Shown here: one piece after another, positions 62,745 through 64,000 of the stretch
Layout of the letters: every line of letters starts with the position of its first letter
Position numbering within the stretch: the first letter of the stretch is position 1
Source: Solwaraspora sp. WMMA2056
GTDB lineage: Bacteria; Actinomycetota; Actinomycetes; Mycobacteriales; Micromonosporaceae
DNA: 64,000 nt
Assembly: GCF_030345095.1 (NCBI RefSeq)
Contig: NZ_CP128360.1
Span: 4,464,001-4,528,000 of the forward strand
Direction of reading: 5' to 3'
Translations under genes and position numbers: made by a program
Notes under the pieces: generated by a model
Told to the model about the DNA's origin: nothing
What the model saw: the letters and a program-made list of their open reading frames with translations, nothing else
Database searches by the model: none

Positions 62745-63208
62745 GTGGAGCTCTCCTCTCGCACCGGCGCCAGCAGCCGGAGCACGTCGTCGATGTCGGT
62801 GGCCTCGCGCAGCGCGCGGGCGGAGTCGGGTTCGAGCAGGATCTGTGCCAGCGCGGCGAGCAGTTCGACGTGCCCGTCGCCACGGGCCGCGATGGCCACG
62901 CAGACCGTCACCGGGAAACCGTCCCAGTCCACCGGTTCCGGGAAGCGCAGCACGGCGAGGGCGTCGCGGCGTACCGCCTCCTTGCTGGCCAGGGTGCCGT
63001 GCGGGATCGCCACACCCTCCCCGACGTAGGTGGAGACGGACTGCTCGCGCTGCAGCATCGCGGTGACGTAGTCCGGGGTCACCGCGCCGATCTCGACCAG
63101 GACCTCGCCGCACCGGCGGATCGCGGCGATCCGGTCGCCGGCCTGCTCCTGGAGCCGGACGGCCCGGCGCTCGAGCAGAGCGCCGGGGTCCGGTTGGCGG
63201 TCAGCCAT
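62741..63208 (-). CDS. PTS EIIA component, mannitol/fructose family
   Basis: 155 aa. Active-site His70 in GEGVAIPHGTL, the hallmark of the fructose/mannitol EIIA domain, followed by DGFPVTVCVAIAARGDGHVELL. It accepts phosphate from HPr and donates to the EIIB that overlaps it by 8 bp. Start ATG. Confidence 0.95.
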   Translation of the reverse strand: MADRQPDPGALLERRAVRLQEQAGDRIAAIRRCGEVLVEIGAVTPDYVTAMLQREQSVSTYVGEGVAIPHGTLASKEAVRRDALAVLRFPEPVDWDGFPVTVCVAIAARGDGHVELLAALAQILLEPDSARALREATDIDDVLRLLAPVREESST

Positions 63209-63509
63209 CGAGCTGGCCGCCCTGCTGCACGGTGGCCACCAGCCGGGCCACGGCGGGGTCGCCGATGAAGATCTGCACCGGGACGATCACCTTGTCGGGT
63301 GCGCTGCCCCGGGCCCGGTCGACCAGACCCTGGTGGCAGACGACGACGTCGGCGTCGGCGGGGATCGCGTTGACCGGCGTGTGCTCGACGGTCACCTGGT
63401 GCTTCTTGAGCTGCTTGCGTAGCTGGCTGGCGAGCATCACGCTGCTGCCCATGCCGGCGTCGCAGGCGACGACGACCTTGCGGATGTCCTGCGCGTTGAT
63501 CGATGCCAT
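63201..63509 (-). CDS. PTS EIIB component, mannitol type
   Basis: 102 aa. The phosphorylated Cys16 sits in VVACDAGMGSSVMLASQLRK, diagnostic of mannitol-family EIIB. In many bacteria this domain is fused to EIIC; here it is a free protein. ATG 63509; the longer open frame upstream is a shadow. Confidence 0.95.
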   Translation of the reverse strand: MASINAQDIRKVVVACDAGMGSSVMLASQLRKQLKKHQVTVEHTPVNAIPADADVVVCHQGLVDRARGSAPDKVIVPVQIFIGDPAVARLVATVQQGGQLDG

Positions 63510-63558
63510 GGGCCTGGTGCCCTCCGTGGTCGCGGGTGGGTTGCGGTCGTGGACCGGG

Positions 63559-64000
63559 TCAGTAGGTGGTCGGGGTGGACCGGTAGGCGTGCGCACCTGC
63601 GGTGGTGTCGCCGGCCGGGGCGTCGAGGCTGGCAGCCTGCGGCCCGGAGTCCTCCTCGACCGGCTCCTTGCCCTCGCCGCGGCCGAAGCCGAGCAGCACC
63701 GAGGCGACCGCGAAGGTGACCGCCGCCGAGATGACCACGCCGAGCAGGACCCCGAACCAGCCACCGCGCGGGGTGACCGCGAAGTAGGCGAAGATGCTGC
63801 CCGGAGACGGGGTGGCGACCAGGCCGGCACCGGTGACCATGAAGGTCCAGACCCCGGCGGCACCGCCGGCGATCATGGCCAGGATCAGTCGCGGCTTCAT
63901 CAGTACGTACGGGAAGTAGATCTCGTGGATGCCGCCGAGGAAGTGGATGATGATCGCCGCCGGGGTGCTGGCCCGCAGCAGCCGGGGCCCGAACAGCAGG
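63559..64000 (-). CDS. PTS EIIC component, mannitol type, cut by the window edge
   Basis: The reading frame runs off the right end; 147 C-terminal residues are present. FLGGIHEIYFPYVLMKPRLI is the conserved mannitol EIIC motif (substrate-binding GIHE). Two or three membrane helices follow, then a charged Gly/Glu tail where fused EIIB would begin in other species. It is the sugar-translocating subunit. The internal ATG at 63900 is not the start. Confidence 0.93.
   Translation of the reverse strand, partial: LLFGPRLLRASTPAAIIIHFLGGIHEIYFPYVLMKPRLILAMIAGGAAGVWTFMVTGAGLVATPSPGSIFAYFAVTPRGGWFGVLLGVVISAAVTFAVASVLLGFGRGEGKEPVEEDSGPQAASLDAPAGDTTAGAHAYRSTPTTY

Noticed and set aside
1-64000. CRISPR arrays, tRNA or rRNA genes, insertion sequences, attachment sites
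   Set aside because: No regularly spaced repeats, cloverleaf sequences, transposase motifs or flanking direct repeats were found on reading both strands; a covariance-model scan would be decisive for small RNAs.

Overview
The window is chromosomal DNA of a high-GC actinomycete, most like the Micromonosporaceae or a close relative. The support is very GC-rich codon use, many GTG starts, ATGA/GTGA gene overlaps, XRE-DUF5753/DUF397 pairs, DUF2690 and DUF5134 proteins, CBM2-GH5 cellulase and actinobacterial Cys-rich YidD. I see no rRNA, tRNA, IS element, prophage or CRISPR array. Both ends cut a gene: a subtilase on the left and a mannitol-type PTS EIIC on the right.

Layout. 1-5.8 kb: secreted subtilase, YCII/DGPF protein, PepSY membrane protein and DUF5134 protein. 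5.9-7.9 kb: XRE-DUF5753/DUF397 regulator pair with iterated CCCTC repeats upstream, then two small unknown genes. 8.1-17.6 kb: a three-gene operon of a 1,113-aa unknown protein, a 1,649-aa DEAH helicase with a C-terminal MZB/DUF1998 zinc domain, and a PD-(D/E)XK-like nuclease candidate. It looks like an anti-phage defence system related to the DruE/DISARM helicase family and is the best candidate here for an undescribed system. 17.7-22 kb: unknown protein, XRE regulator, small membrane protein, Nramp-like transporter. 22.1-24.2 kb: tandem secreted paralogues of unknown family.

24.2-28.3 kb (minus strand): a tightly coupled four-gene operon of NUDIX-winged helix protein, J-domain/pseudokinase, vWA protein and a divergent PurA paralogue, the second candidate system. 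28.6-32.2 kb: a heterodimeric ABC exporter in which every visible defect falls in one ATP site, preceded by an iron-box-like sequence. 32.2-37.3 kb: cellulase, DUF2690 regulator whose stop appears lost, a relic region (frameshifted SARP regulator and 5'-degraded TfuA), and a metallophosphoesterase. 37.3-42.5 kb: methylmalonyl-CoA mutase operon mutA-mutB-meaB. 42.6-46.4 kb: DUF6518 membrane protein and an XRE/ImmA-IrrE/MAB_1171c-like/DUF2236 cassette.

46.6-53.7 kb: a carbohydrate locus (Tat-exported GH43-like propeller, LacI regulator, FAD oxidoreductase, ABC sugar importer without its ATPase) with two matching LacI-type operators exactly 100 bp apart. 53.7-59.7 kb: SulP transporter with ArsR regulator and a palindromic operator candidate, secreted phosphoesterase, SDR, YidD, HAD phosphatase. 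59.7-64 kb: a complete PTS operon read leftwards: EIIC, EIIB, EIIA, zinc dehydrogenase, HPr, Enzyme I.
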